The position numbers were made by a program, and so were the translations under genes. DNA of 53,873 nucleotides from Bacteroides sp. (GTDB taxonomy: Bacteria; Bacteroidota; Bacteroidia; Bacteroidales; Muribaculaceae), in the NCBI GenBank assembly GCA_014801865.1, contig JAAVDH010000023.1, forward strand, positions 1 to 53,873. Direction: 5' to 3'. Numbering within the stretch: the first letter of the stretch is position 1; the number at the start of each line of letters is the position of its first letter. Under the pieces are notes generated by a model. That model saw nothing but the letters and a program-made list of their open reading frames with translations, ran no database searches and was not told the origin of the DNA. Of the stretch, positions 8,593-18,322 are shown in pieces.

Positions 8593-11370
8593 ATGGAATA
8601 CAATCATAAACTCATCGAATCAAAATGGCAGCAGAAGTGGAAAGACGATAAAGTCTACCGTACTGTCATAGACCATACACGTCCGAAATTCTATGTTCTC
8701 GACATGTTTCCCTATCCTTCGGGAGCCGGACTGCATGTAGGACATCCCTTAGGCTACATAGCTTCCGATATCTATTCGCGCTACAAACGCCTGAAAGGAT
8801 TCAACGTACTTCACCCTATGGGCTACGATGCATACGGTCTGCCCGCCGAGCAGTATGCCATACAGACCGGACAGCATCCCGAGATAACCACTACCACAAA
8901 TATAGCCCGTTATCGCGAGCAGCTTGACAAGATAGGTTTCTGCTACGACTGGGAACGCGAGATTCGTACCTGCGACCCCGAATATTATAAGTGGACACAG
9001 TGGGCATTCATATCCATGTTCAATGCCTACTATGACACAGCCCTCGATAAGGCTATGCCTATCGAACGCCTCGTGGAACATCTGGAAAAGCACGGTACAG
9101 AGGGTCTCGATGCAGCCGGCTCCAAGGAACTTGAAATAACTCCCGAGCAGTGGAAAGCCATGAGCGAAAAGGAAAAGAGTGACACACTGATGAACTATCG
9201 CATAGCCTACTTGGGAAATACGATGGTAAACTGGTGTCCCGCTCTCGGTACAGTGCTTGCCAACGATGAGGTGAGTGAAGGTGTGTCGATACGCGGAGGT
9301 CATCCCGTGGAGCAGAAACTCATGTATCAGTGGTGTCTGCGAGTGTCGGCCTACGCCTCACGTCTGCTTAAGGATCTTGATACCCTTGACTGGACCGACT
9401 CACTCAAGGAGACACAGCGCAACTGGATAGGCCGCAGTGAGGGTGCAGAAATGAAGTTTGCTATCGATGGTCGTGACGATCTGATATTGGATGTGTTTAC
9501 CACACGTGCCGACACCATATTCGGCGTGACCTTCATGGTTCTTGCTCCCGAAAGTGCCTATGTCGACATGGTCACTACTCCCGAACAGCGCGAAGCCGTG
9601 GAGGCCTATCGTGCGGAGGTGCGCCACAAGACCGAACGCGAGCGCATGATAGATAAGAAAGTAAGCGGTGTGTTTACCGGAGCGTATGCCATAAATCCCG
9701 TAAGCGGAAAGAAGATACCCGTATGGGTGAGCGACTACGTGATAGCCGGCTACGGCACTGGCGCCATCATGGCCGTACCAGCCCATGACAGCCGCGACTA
9801 CGCCTTCGCCCGTCACTTCGACCTGCCTATTATACCCCTCGTAGAGGGTGCCGATGTAAGCGAGGAGAGCTACGACGCCAAGAGCGGTAAGATGATAAAC
9901 TCCTCAACCGAAGGCTTCAGCCTCGACGGTATGGAGATAAAGGATGCCATAGCCGCCACTAAGAAATATATAGCCGACAAGGGTATAGGCCGCGTAAGAG
10001 TCAACTACCGTCTGCGCGATGCCATATTCTCACGTCAGCGCTACTGGGGCGAACCCTTCCCTGTGTATTATAAGGACGGTATACCCCACATGCTCCCCGT
10101 GGAGAAGCTGCCCCTGCTGCTTCCCGAGGTCGAGAGCTACAAGCCCACAGCCACCGGCGAACCCCCGCTCGGACGTGCCAAGAACTGGACTACTCCCGAG
10201 GGCTACCCCATGGAGCTTTGCACAATGCCCGGTTTTGCCGGTTCGTCGGCTTACTATCTGCGCTACATGGACCCGCACAACAACGAGGCTCTGGTAGGTG
10301 AAGAGGCCGATAAATACTGGCGCAATGTTGACCTCTATATCGGAGGTACGGAACACGCTACAGGCCACCTTATCTACAGCCGCTTCTGGAACAAGTTCCT
10401 TTATGACATGGGTCATGTAGTTGAGCCCGAACCTTTCAAGAAACTCATCAATCAGGGTATGATTCAGGGTCGAAGCAACTTCGTGTATCGCATAAAGGAC
10501 ACCAACACCTTCGTGTCACACGGACTCAAGGGCCAGTATGACGTGACCCCCATACACGTAGATGTCAACATCGTGGCCAATGATGTGCTTGATACCGATG
10601 CCTTCCGTGCATGGCGTCCTGAGTTTGCCGATGCCGAATTTATACTTGAAGATGGTAAGTACATCTGCGGCTGGGCTGTGGAGAAGATGTCGAAATCGAT
10701 GTTCAACGTAGTGAATCCCGATGACATAGTGGAGCGCTACGGTGCCGATACCCTGCGTCTCTACGAAATGTTCCTCGGACCGCTCGAACAGAGCAAGCCC
10801 TGGGACACCAACGGCATTGACGGTGTTAACCGCTTTATCAAGAAGCTTTGGAACCTCTTCTACAAGGGCGATACATTCCTTGCCACCGATGACAGCGAAC
10901 CCTCACGTGAGGCCCAGAAGTCAATCCATAAGCTCATACGCAAAGTTACTCAGGATATAGAGAACTTCTCTTACAACACCTCTGTAGCAGCCTTCATGAT
11001 ATGTGTCAACGAGCTTACCCAGCAGAAATGTCATAACCGCACCGTACTCTCACAGCTGCTCATACTTCTCGCTCCCTTCGCTCCCCACGTGGCCGAAGAG
11101 CTGTGGCATGCATTAGGCAACACCTCAAGCATCTGTGACGCTACCTGGCCCGAATATGATGAAGCATACCTCAAGGAGGACACACTTACTATGGCCGTCT
11201 CCTTTAACGGTAAAGCCCGCTACAATATCGAGGTGGCTGCCGAAGCCTCACGCGAGGATATTGAAAAGGCTGCTCTCGCTCATGAAGCAGCCTCGAAATG
11301 GATTGCCGACAAGACAATCCGCAAGGTCATCGTAGTGCCCGGCAAGATTGTCAACATCGTTGTAGGGTAA
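8593..11370 (+). CDS. leuS: Leucyl-tRNA synthetase
   Basis: A 925-residue class Ia aminoacyl-tRNA synthetase that charges tRNA-Leu. The HIGH motif reads HVGH at about residues 48-51 ([16 protein letters not shown]) and the KMSKS loop is KMSKS at about 698-702. The CP1 editing domain is present with TFMVLAPES and [19 protein letters not shown], whose Asp is needed for editing. The anticodon-binding domain and the C-terminal extension ending [14 protein letters not shown] are intact. It is slightly longer than the E. coli enzyme. It follows nadA closely and ends at a strong hairpin (11421-11461). Confidence 0.97.
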   Translation: MEYNHKLIESKWQQKWKDDKVYRTVIDHTRPKFYVLDMFPYPSGAGLHVGHPLGYIASDIYSRYKRLKGFNVLHPMGYDAYGLPAEQYAIQTGQHPEITTTTNIARYREQLDKIGFCYDWEREIRTCDPEYYKWTQWAFISMFNAYYDTALDKAMPIERLVEHLEKHGTEGLDAAGSKELEITPEQWKAMSEKEKSDTLMNYRIAYLGNTMVNWCPALGTVLANDEVSEGVSIRGGHPVEQKLMYQWCLRVSAYASRLLKDLDTLDWTDSLKETQRNWIGRSEGAEMKFAIDGRDDLILDVFTTRADTIFGVTFMVLAPESAYVDMVTTPEQREAVEAYRAEVRHKTERERMIDKKVSGVFTGAYAINPVSGKKIPVWVSDYVIAGYGTGAIMAVPAHDSRDYAFARHFDLPIIPLVEGADVSEESYDAKSGKMINSSTEGFSLDGMEIKDAIAATKKYIADKGIGRVRVNYRLRDAIFSRQRYWGEPFPVYYKDGIPHMLPVEKLPLLLPEVESYKPTATGEPPLGRAKNWTTPEGYPMELCTMPGFAGSSAYYLRYMDPHNNEALVGEEADKYWRNVDLYIGGTEHATGHLIYSRFWNKFLYDMGHVVEPEPFKKLINQGMIQGRSNFVYRIKDTNTFVSHGLKGQYDVTPIHVDVNIVANDVLDTDAFRAWRPEFADAEFILEDGKYICGWAVEKMSKSMFNVVNPDDIVERYGADTLRLYEMFLGPLEQSKPWDTNGIDGVNRFIKKLWNLFYKGDTFLATDDSEPSREAQKSIHKLIRKVTQDIENFSYNTSVAAFMICVNELTQQKCHNRTVLSQLLILLAPFAPHVAEELWHALGNTSSICDATWPEYDEAYLKEDTLTMAVSFNGKARYNIEVAAEASREDIEKAALAHEAASKWIADKTIRKVIVVPGKIVNIVVG

Positions 11371-11673
11371 CGAGAGAGTGTAGGGCTATATAAGTCGTAT
11401 AAAATCCTATAATTCATATTACCCCGGCTATCAGCCATCCTTTTCGGACGGTAGCCGGGGTTTGTTGTGTCCGCGTGGATACGAGGGTTAATTACCGAAT
11501 GTCAGGGCCAATTATCAAGAGAGTAATAAGTCTGTAGGGATAATAAGTAGGGGTGTGATACGTTAATAATAGGGGATAAAGGCTTAACTTTGTAGTTCTT
11601 TATCCGAAGTACTTGGCGCTATGTCAGCTGATGTAGCAAAGTGCGTAAGTAAAGTTGTGTTCATATCGAAAAA
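11371..11673. other. Spacer between leuS and rdgB
   Basis: A 303-base spacer. It contains the leuS terminator (11421-11461) and, near its right end, TAACTTTG at 11585-11592, a fair -7 box for rdgB about 80 bases upstream of the ATG. No matching TTTG lies 20 bases before it. Nothing else stands out. Confidence 0.5.
11421..11461 (+). terminator. Terminator after leuS
   Basis: ACCCCGGCTA (11421-11430) pairs with TAGCCGGGGT (11452-11461), followed by a short T-rich stretch (TTGTTGTG). Confidence 0.75.
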
Positions 11674-12303
11674 ATGAGTAAGTCTATGACTGATAACATA
11701 AGGCCTACACTTGTGTTTGCCACCAACAATGCCCATAAGCTTCAGGAGCTGCGTCAGATCGTCGGTGAGCGATGGCACATAGTGTCTTTGGCCGAAATAG
11801 GGTGTCATGATGACATACCCGAAACCTCCGATACACTTCAGGGTAATGCCTTGCAGAAGGCCCGCTACATCAAGGAGCATTACGGATACGACTGTTTTGC
11901 TGACGATACGGGGCTGATGGTAGACGCTCTCGGGGGTGAGCCGGGTGTATATTCGGCGCGTTATGCCGGTCCCGGTCACGACTCTGTGGCCAACATGCGT
12001 CTGCTCCTTGAGTGCCTCAGGGAGGTAAGCGGTGAGAATACCTCGCGTGCGGCTCATTTTTCGACTGTCATAGCTCTCATCGTAGGCGATGAGGAGACCG
12101 TGTTTGAAGGGAGGGTCGACGGTGTGATCACTGACACTCCCGATGGTGAGGGAGGATTCGGTTATGACCCCATATTTCTTCCCGACGAATCAGACCGCAC
12201 CTTTGCGTCCATGTCGGCTCAGGAAAAAAACCGTATAAGCCACCGAGGCCGTGCCACAGCCAAGTTATTGGCCTATCTCGAAGGGCTTCGTCCTCAACTC
12301 TGA
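11674..12303 (+). CDS. rdgB: dITP/XTP pyrophosphatase (HAM1 family)
   Basis: A 209-residue house-cleaning nucleotide pyrophosphatase that hydrolyses dITP, ITP and XTP to monophosphates so deaminated purines do not enter DNA or RNA. Motifs are FATNNAHKLQEL (about residues 15-26), FADDTGLMVDALGGEPGVYSARYAG in two consecutive blocks, and GEGGFGYDPIFLPDES with FASMSAQEKNRISHRGRA near the C-terminus. A second in-frame ATG four codons later (MTDNIRP) is an alternative start. porZ follows 69 bases later. Confidence 0.95.
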   Translation: MSKSMTDNIRPTLVFATNNAHKLQELRQIVGERWHIVSLAEIGCHDDIPETSDTLQGNALQKARYIKEHYGYDCFADDTGLMVDALGGEPGVYSARYAGPGHDSVANMRLLLECLREVSGENTSRAAHFSTVIALIVGDEETVFEGRVDGVITDTPDGEGGFGYDPIFLPDESDRTFASMSAQEKNRISHRGRATAKLLAYLEGLRPQL

Positions 12304-12372
12304 AAAACTCCTCTTCAAAATCTCTCCTTTAAAATAATTTACCCCGGACACATAATATACTCTCCTTGAAAG

Positions 12373-14838
12373 ATGATAAGATATATCCGAACCATACTCG
12401 CTTCGCTTGTCGTGATTTTCACGGCTATCGCCCCATGGGGCTCGTCGCAGGCCCAGACCTCAGCAACATCCATAGGTGACTGGACTCTATATCCCGTATT
12501 CTCACTCCCTGTAACGCAAGTGATCGAGACATCCAATAAAGTCTACTTTGTAGCGGGGGGCAGCTTGTTCAGTTACGATCCTTCCACAGAGGAGTGTCGT
12601 AGCCTTACGGTAGACAATATGCTCACCGACTTCGATGTCAACAACATATTCTATAATCCCCAGGGCAAATATCTTGCTATAACCTACACTAACGGCAACA
12701 TAGACCTGATATACGATAATGATGATGATAAGGTGGTGAATCTCCCTGACATAAAGGTGGCCACTTCTATCACCAGCTCGCGCAAAATCAATGATATGGC
12801 CTTTGAGGGTGACCGGGTATATGCTGCTACCGATTTCGGTATGGTGGTGTTTGATATGAAGCGTCATGAGGTAGTGCGCTCAGGCATACTCGGAGTGAGT
12901 ATGAAGGGTGTGACTATCGTAGGCGATATCATGCTCGTACTGTTTGACAACGCAGTCTATAAGGCTGAAAAGGACGGTATGATTAATAAGCTTGACAACT
13001 TCACACGTATGGCCTCCGTATCTAACGGCAGTAAATTATGGTCGATAGGCAATGGCATAGTAGCGTTTCACTGTACAAACAAAAGGCTCTGGACCGCTAA
13101 ACTTAAAGATGATTACTCTGCCTTCAGTAAGTGGAACAACTTAACCGAAACGTATCCATCGATTAGTCAGGCTATGATGCATACCGACTCTACCATCGTG
13201 TTTAATTCTTCAGGAAAGAAACTCTACAGACTTGATCGCGACCTGATAGTGACCGGTATCGCAGATATACCGGAGCAACTCAGTGACAATATATTTTCAC
13301 TCGACAAGGGTCCCTCGCGTGTATGGGCTCTCGATATGAAAGGTCTGGGACTTTACGATCTCTCCGCAGGCTCTACGGTGAAGATGGAGAAGTTCGCACC
13401 CGAACAGCTGTCTGTCAAGGAGGTCGCATCCATCATACCTTCAGCCGACGGTGAGCGTATCTACTTCATGAATCTCGGCCCTGCCCGTATGCGCCTCTCC
13501 GAACCTACCGAGGGCGAGACTGTGGCCCAGCAGACCAGTGTGCTCGAAAACGGCCGCTTCAAGAATATAGCACCCTATCCCGTAGAGGCTCACAGCACTT
13601 TGGGAAAGTATTGGCAGAATAAGACGATAGGTAAATGGATTACCTCTCCCTCGCGCCTCGTAGAGGATCCCGATGATCCGTCGACCTATTACGTAGCTAC
13701 CAATGTCGACGGTGTATATCGTGTGACTGACGGCAAGGTGACAGGTCACTATGACAAGGACAACTCACCTTTGGTGGGTGTCTGGGAAAATAGTTCGCGT
13801 GTGTTTGAGGTAGGTATTGACCCCGCCGGCAATCTGTGGCTGGTGAGTCAGATGTTCCGAGATGGCATCACCGAACCAAATGTGATGGTGCTTCCCGCAG
13901 CCAAGCGCCGTATGGACACGGATAAGATTACGGCCGATGACTGGATAGTGATAGATACCGGTGACCGTGGCGACCGTAACCCCCGTCTGCTTTTCTGTAA
14001 GCACAGCAACATGGTATTCATAGCCATGAAGGGTCTGGTAGCCATAGATACCAAAGGTACTTTCAATAACTTCAACGATGATAAGATAACCGTACATACC
14101 ACCTTCGTTGACCAGGATGGCAAGACATTTCCCTACTCTGCAATTATCTCTATATGCGAGGACCACGATGGACGTATATGGGTAGGCACCGACAAAGGTA
14201 TATTCGAGATCACTACTCCCACATCGGCCACATCATCGTCAATGGTGGTAAATCATCTTAAGATACCTCTTAATGACGGCACGAATACGGCTGAATATCT
14301 GCTCCCCACGGAGTATATCTACGGCATATCGGTAGACCACGCCAACCGCAAGTGGGTAGCTACCCGATCATCGGGCATATTCCTCGTGAGCGAGCGCGGC
14401 GACAAAATCATAGCTAATTATACGGCCGATAACTCCATGTTGCCCGATAATATGGTACACGACATCTACGCCGATGTACACAGCAATAGGGTGTATGTGG
14501 GAACATCTCAGGGTCTTCTGGCGTTTAACTCTGACGCCTCACCCGTACAATCGGATTATTCCGACATATATGCCTACCCCAATCCCGTGCGCCCCGACCA
14601 TACCGGTCCCATCTGTATAGTGGGTCTCATGGAGGGCACCATGGTGAAGATTACCGATGCCTCGGGCATGCTCATGGCTCAGGTGATGTCAGAAGGAGGT
14701 ATGGCACAGTGGGACGGATGCAACCTCTCGGGTCAGCGCGTGAAGTCAGGTGTATACTATGTGTTTGCTTCCTCGGGTGGCGGCAGCCAGTCTACCCCCT
14801 CGGCGGGAGCTGTGACAAAGATATTGGTTGTCAATTGA
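12373..14838 (+). CDS. porZ: PorZ-like type IX secretion beta-propeller protein
   Basis: An 821-residue exported protein with signal peptide cleavage likely after SSQAQ (about residue 28). The N-terminal region (GDWTLYPVF, TQVIETSNKVYFVAGGSLFSYD) matches the two-propeller domain of PorZ, a surface protein of the T9SS attachment complex that supplies anionic LPS to the sortase PorU in Porphyromonas. Two-component-regulator-like propeller blades follow, for example ICEDHDGRIWVGTDKGIFE and YADVHSNRVYVGTSQGLLAF. The last 90 residues form a T9SS C-terminal domain (YAYPNPVRP, KITDASGMLM, GQRVKSGVYYVFAS, KILVVN). PorZ is the best call by length and domain order. The gene sits in a plus-strand run with rdgB and dapB. 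Confidence 0.85.
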   Translation: MIRYIRTILASLVVIFTAIAPWGSSQAQTSATSIGDWTLYPVFSLPVTQVIETSNKVYFVAGGSLFSYDPSTEECRSLTVDNMLTDFDVNNIFYNPQGKYLAITYTNGNIDLIYDNDDDKVVNLPDIKVATSITSSRKINDMAFEGDRVYAATDFGMVVFDMKRHEVVRSGILGVSMKGVTIVGDIMLVLFDNAVYKAEKDGMINKLDNFTRMASVSNGSKLWSIGNGIVAFHCTNKRLWTAKLKDDYSAFSKWNNLTETYPSISQAMMHTDSTIVFNSSGKKLYRLDRDLIVTGIADIPEQLSDNIFSLDKGPSRVWALDMKGLGLYDLSAGSTVKMEKFAPEQLSVKEVASIIPSADGERIYFMNLGPARMRLSEPTEGETVAQQTSVLENGRFKNIAPYPVEAHSTLGKYWQNKTIGKWITSPSRLVEDPDDPSTYYVATNVDGVYRVTDGKVTGHYDKDNSPLVGVWENSSRVFEVGIDPAGNLWLVSQMFRDGITEPNVMVLPAAKRRMDTDKITADDWIVIDTGDRGDRNPRLLFCKHSNMVFIAMKGLVAIDTKGTFNNFNDDKITVHTTFVDQDGKTFPYSAIISICEDHDGRIWVGTDKGIFEITTPTSATSSSMVVNHLKIPLNDGTNTAEYLLPTEYIYGISVDHANRKWVATRSSGIFLVSERGDKIIANYTADNSMLPDNMVHDIYADVHSNRVYVGTSQGLLAFNSDASPVQSDYSDIYAYPNPVRPDHTGPICIVGLMEGTMVKITDASGMLMAQVMSEGGMAQWDGCNLSGQRVKSGVYYVFASSGGGSQSTPSAGAVTKILVVN

Positions 14839-14859
14839 CAAAAACTGCAAAAATTTCTC

Positions 14860-15387
14860 ATGAAACATTCACTAAGCTATAAGAACGAAGATGATAAATG
14901 CTACGGGGCCACAGGAATGGCCGTAGGCATGGTGGTGCTTGACGGCGAGAAGATGCTTGCCGCCGTGTCGCTTGATGCCGAGCCGGGCGATATCATAGAG
15001 TATACCGATGAGTTTTTCTTTTCCGGCAATCCCGGTCTCTCGGCCAAAACTGCGTGGGCACACATCGTCAACAATTACAATCTATCCGTAGGAATGCTGA
15101 TAGCCAACGTGATGTGTCGCTCACTGGTGCTTAATTCCGAACCCGTGACACCCGATATCAAGGAGCATCTTCGCCATCAGGCAGTGGATGAGGGCACCGA
15201 ATGGTGCTCGCTCGAGGAGGACGAGATAAACCGTCTCTTCGACAAGAATTATTCATACATGATGCGAGTGTTTAACCACAGGGGAGTGCAGAGCATAGTC
15301 CATGACTTTGCCCGCACGCTCAAAGACCATCGCCGTATGACCCGATTCGAGGTATTGGAGCAGCTACGTGCACTCACCATGCTCTGA
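14860..15387 (+). CDS. Conserved hypothetical protein between porZ and dapB
   Basis: A 175-residue soluble protein without signal peptide or membrane segment. I do not recognise a named domain. The N-terminal half looks like alternating strands (YGATGMAVGMVVLDGEKMLAAVS), the C-terminal half is helical and charged (EEDEINRLFDKNY, FARTLKDHRRMTRFEVLEQL). It starts 21 bases after porZ and ends 48 bases before dapB, so it is probably cotranscribed. Its place next to dapB and lepB fits what I recall of other Bacteroidales, suggesting a real, vertically inherited gene of unknown role. Confidence 0.75.
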   Translation: MKHSLSYKNEDDKCYGATGMAVGMVVLDGEKMLAAVSLDAEPGDIIEYTDEFFFSGNPGLSAKTAWAHIVNNYNLSVGMLIANVMCRSLVLNSEPVTPDIKEHLRHQAVDEGTEWCSLEEDEINRLFDKNYSYMMRVFNHRGVQSIVHDFARTLKDHRRMTRFEVLEQLRALTML

Positions 15388-15435
15388 TACCCCCCACACA
15401 CTTTTACTTATCAACTCAAAACCGAACCTCTCATT

Positions 15436-16161
15436 ATGAAAATAGCTATCGTAGGATATGGACGCATGGGTAAGCTCATAGAGCGCATAGCCCGTGAGCG
15501 CGGCCATCAAATAAGTTGCGTGATAGACCGCGATAATGTGGCCGACTTCGATTCACCCGCTTTTCGCTCATCGGATGTGGCCATAGACTTCTCGGTGCCC
15601 GCCACGGGCTATGACAACGTCGTGGCGTGTCTTGACCGTGGAGTACCTGTGGTTAGCGGCACCACAGGATGGCAGCAACGCCTTACTGAGGCCGAGGAAC
15701 ACTGCCGCAAGGTTGACGGCACCATGATGTGGAGCAGTAACTTCAGCCTTGGGGTCAATCTATTCTTTGCCATCAATGAGCGCGTCACATCCATGTTGGG
15801 TAATATCACCGCCTATACCCCTTATCTTACCGAGGTGCACCATATCCACAAGCTTGACCATCCCAGCGGTACAGCCGTAACTCTGGCCGAGCAGATAGTG
15901 GACGGAACGCCACGTCTCGACTCCTGGGCCGAAGAGCCTGCTAAGGATGGTAAGTGCCTGGTGGTAAATCATGTGAGAGAGGGAGAAGTACCCGGCACAC
16001 ACATCATACGCTGGGACTCTGCTGTCGATGCTATCACCCTGCGCCACGACGCTAAGAGTCGCGAAGGATTTGCTCTCGGAGCAGTGATGTCGGCCGAGTG
16101 GGCTGCCTCACGCAAGGGAGTGCTGAATATCCGCGATTTCGTTGACTCGCTGGTCAAGTAA
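15436..16161 (+). CDS. dapB: 4-hydroxy-tetrahydrodipicolinate reductase
   Basis: A 241-residue NAD(P)H-dependent reductase of the diaminopimelate/lysine pathway. The nucleotide-binding start is GYGRMGKLIERIARERGH. The catalytic signature HHIHKLDHPSGTA (about residues 135-147) has the conserved His and Lys. SGTTGW (about 75) and SNFSLGVNLFF (about 100) also match. The length is shorter than E. coli DapB (273) and usual for Bacteroidetes. It is followed 45 bases later by lepB. Confidence 0.95.
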   Translation: MKIAIVGYGRMGKLIERIARERGHQISCVIDRDNVADFDSPAFRSSDVAIDFSVPATGYDNVVACLDRGVPVVSGTTGWQQRLTEAEEHCRKVDGTMMWSSNFSLGVNLFFAINERVTSMLGNITAYTPYLTEVHHIHKLDHPSGTAVTLAEQIVDGTPRLDSWAEEPAKDGKCLVVNHVREGEVPGTHIIRWDSAVDAITLRHDAKSREGFALGAVMSAEWAASRKGVLNIRDFVDSLVK

Positions 16162-16206
16162 CCCCTTCCCTTAAAACCTTATTTTTGTCACATCGTTTTC
16201 TATTCA

Positions 16207-17646
16207 ATGGATTCATTTAAGGAGCGTATACGCGCCACAAAACCCACCCGTTGGGTACGTTTCGGTATTGTAAGCCTCATATTCCTGCTTTGGGTAATAT
16301 GGCTGCGTTCATGGTGGGTAGCCCTGTTCATAGTGCTGCTGTTTGATATTTATATCACAGGCTACATACCCCTGACATGGTGGAAGAAATCAAAGAACGC
16401 TACCGTAAGGGCCGTCATGGGATGGGTCGATGCCATAGTCTATGCTCTGGTCCTGGTCTACTTCGTGTTTACTTTCATAGGTCAGAACTACCAGATACCC
16501 TCATCATCGCTCGAAAAGACCCTTCTTGTAGGTGACTATCTGTGGGTCAACAAGATGTCGTACGGCCCTCGTGTACCCATGACCCCCGTACACTTCCCCC
16601 TGGTACAGAATACCTTCCCGGTACTCAATACCAAGAGTTACCTCGAATGGCCCAATTGGAAATATCATCGCCTCAAAGGTCTCGGCAATGTAGAGCGCGG
16701 CGATATAGTGGTGTTTAACTTCCCTGCCGGCGACACAGTGGCGTTGAATATGCAGAACCCCGACTATTATACCCTCGTGAAGATGTTCGGGCGCAACACC
16801 ATTGAGGCCAACAGTGACCAGTTTGGCGAAATAACCTATCGTCCCGTCGACCGCCGTGAAAATTATGTGAAGCGTTGCGTAGGTCTGCCGGGAGAGCGCC
16901 TGAAGATAGTAGACGGTGTGATATATATCAATGGTGAGGCGCTGCCGCAGCCCGAGGATGTGCAGTTTAACTACTACTATCAGGCTCTTAACCACAGCAT
17001 CACCGACGATGAGTGGGAAGCCTTCGGCATAGCTGCTGATGATCGCGGGCGTATCAATATTACTGAGGCCGACATACCCGCCCTTGAGCATCTTGGATTT
17101 GCCACAACTTCAGCTTCGGGACAGATACCGCCCATGTACCTGTCGCCTCTCACCGCCGAGATGGTGAAGAAGATGGAGAGTGACCCCAATATAGGCACTA
17201 TCATGCGTATGCCGGCTCCTGAAGGGGAATACCTCTTCCCCGATAAGATGTCGGCCGGGTGGACGCGCCAGGACTATGGTGAGGTACTGATACCCCGTAA
17301 GGGGATGACCGTGCGTATGACTCCCGCAGCGTGGGATATGTATAACCGCGCCATACGCAATTATGAGAATCATCCCGACTCGTGGCTGGCTGAGGACGGT
17401 ACTGTATATATCGATGGCAAACCTGCCGACACCTATACCTTCGCCATGGACTATTACTTCATGATGGGTGACAATCGCGATAACTCCCTTGACTCGCGCT
17501 ACTGGGGCTTTGTGCCCGAAGACCATATCGTGGGCAAACCCATGAGAGTGCTCATATCGTTTGACAAAGACAAGGGATTGTTTAACGGAGGTATCCGCTG
17601 GAACCGTATACTTAAAGATGCCAACTCAGGACTCCCTACAGAATAA
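16207..17646 (+). CDS. lepB: Signal peptidase I (long Bacteroidales form)
   Basis: A 479-residue membrane serine protease that cleaves Sec signal peptides. Two or three N-terminal hydrophobic segments (about residues 18-55 and 72-92) anchor it. Box B is IPSSSLEKTLLVGDYLWVNK with the catalytic Ser near residue 100. The catalytic Lys is in YVKRCVGLPGERL (about 222), and box E GDNRDNSLDSRYWGFV is at about 421-436. A roughly 190-residue insertion separates boxes D and E, as in other Bacteroidales. The last 29 bases overlap the start of the WbqC gene, implying translational coupling. Confidence 0.95.
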   Translation: MDSFKERIRATKPTRWVRFGIVSLIFLLWVIWLRSWWVALFIVLLFDIYITGYIPLTWWKKSKNATVRAVMGWVDAIVYALVLVYFVFTFIGQNYQIPSSSLEKTLLVGDYLWVNKMSYGPRVPMTPVHFPLVQNTFPVLNTKSYLEWPNWKYHRLKGLGNVERGDIVVFNFPAGDTVALNMQNPDYYTLVKMFGRNTIEANSDQFGEITYRPVDRRENYVKRCVGLPGERLKIVDGVIYINGEALPQPEDVQFNYYYQALNHSITDDEWEAFGIAADDRGRINITEADIPALEHLGFATTSASGQIPPMYLSPLTAEMVKKMESDPNIGTIMRMPAPEGEYLFPDKMSAGWTRQDYGEVLIPRKGMTVRMTPAAWDMYNRAIRNYENHPDSWLAEDGTVYIDGKPADTYTFAMDYYFMMGDNRDNSLDSRYWGFVPEDHIVGKPMRVLISFDKDKGLFNGGIRWNRILKDANSGLPTE

Positions 17647-18322
17647 ATCCTTTAGCGCTCAGAGCGCTCATACTGCTCAGTGTGCCCGTCATGGTTCGTC
17701 AGGGCGCCTGATAAAGTATCCCGATACATCCATAGTGCTCCCGCTGTGCTATTTCGGCACAGTGGAGCACTATGCTCTTATGTCGGCCTACGGCGACGTG
17801 ACCATCGCTGCCTATGCGCCCTACAATAAGCGCGACAAGGACACCCATCGCATGGCCATAGCCGATGTTAATGGCCCTCTGACCCTCACCGTACCCGTAG
17901 AGAAGCCCCGGGTATCGTCAGGTATCACGTGGAGCGACATCAAGGTATCTACCCACGGTTCGTGGTGGCACCTCCACCGTGTGGCTCTGGAGTCGGCCTA
18001 CGGGCGTACACCATTCTTTGAGTTTTACTACGATCGGCTTGCACCCTTCTTCGCGCCTCGTAAGGACGGAGAGTGTGAGAGCGTGGCCTACCTTGACATA
18101 GCCGCCATGCTCACCGTGTGTGATATCCTCGGTATTCCTGCGCCGAAGATTGACACTACAGGTTTGCGCCCTGATACAGTCAGTCTGCCCGCTCCGCAGC
18201 CCTACTGGCAGATACGTGCCGATAAATTCGGCTTCATCCCCCGCCTCAGTATCCTTGACCTCATTTTCTCCCTCGGTCCCGAAGCGCCCCTCCATCTCCG
18301 CCGCCTCACAAACTCTCAGTAA
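17618..18322 (+). CDS. WbqC family protein
   Basis: A 234-residue protein of the WbqC family, often found near polysaccharide genes but also encoded next to lepB in Bacteroidetes. Recognisable stretches are ALMSAYGDVTIAAYAPYNKRD, NGPLTLTVPVEK, WHLHRVALESAYGRTPFFEFY and PYWQIRADKFGFIPRLSILDLIF. No catalytic residues are known to me. The ATG at 17618 lies inside lepB; an earlier in-frame ATG (17561) is less likely because the extra residues are just the shifted lepB frame. The stop overlaps the stop of the convergent plug-domain gene by 17 bases. Confidence 0.88.
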   Translation: MPTQDSLQNKSFSAQSAHTAQCARHGSSGRLIKYPDTSIVLPLCYFGTVEHYALMSAYGDVTIAAYAPYNKRDKDTHRMAIADVNGPLTLTVPVEKPRVSSGITWSDIKVSTHGSWWHLHRVALESAYGRTPFFEFYYDRLAPFFAPRKDGECESVAYLDIAAMLTVCDILGIPAPKIDTTGLRPDTVSLPAPQPYWQIRADKFGFIPRLSILDLIFSLGPEAPLHLRRLTNSQ

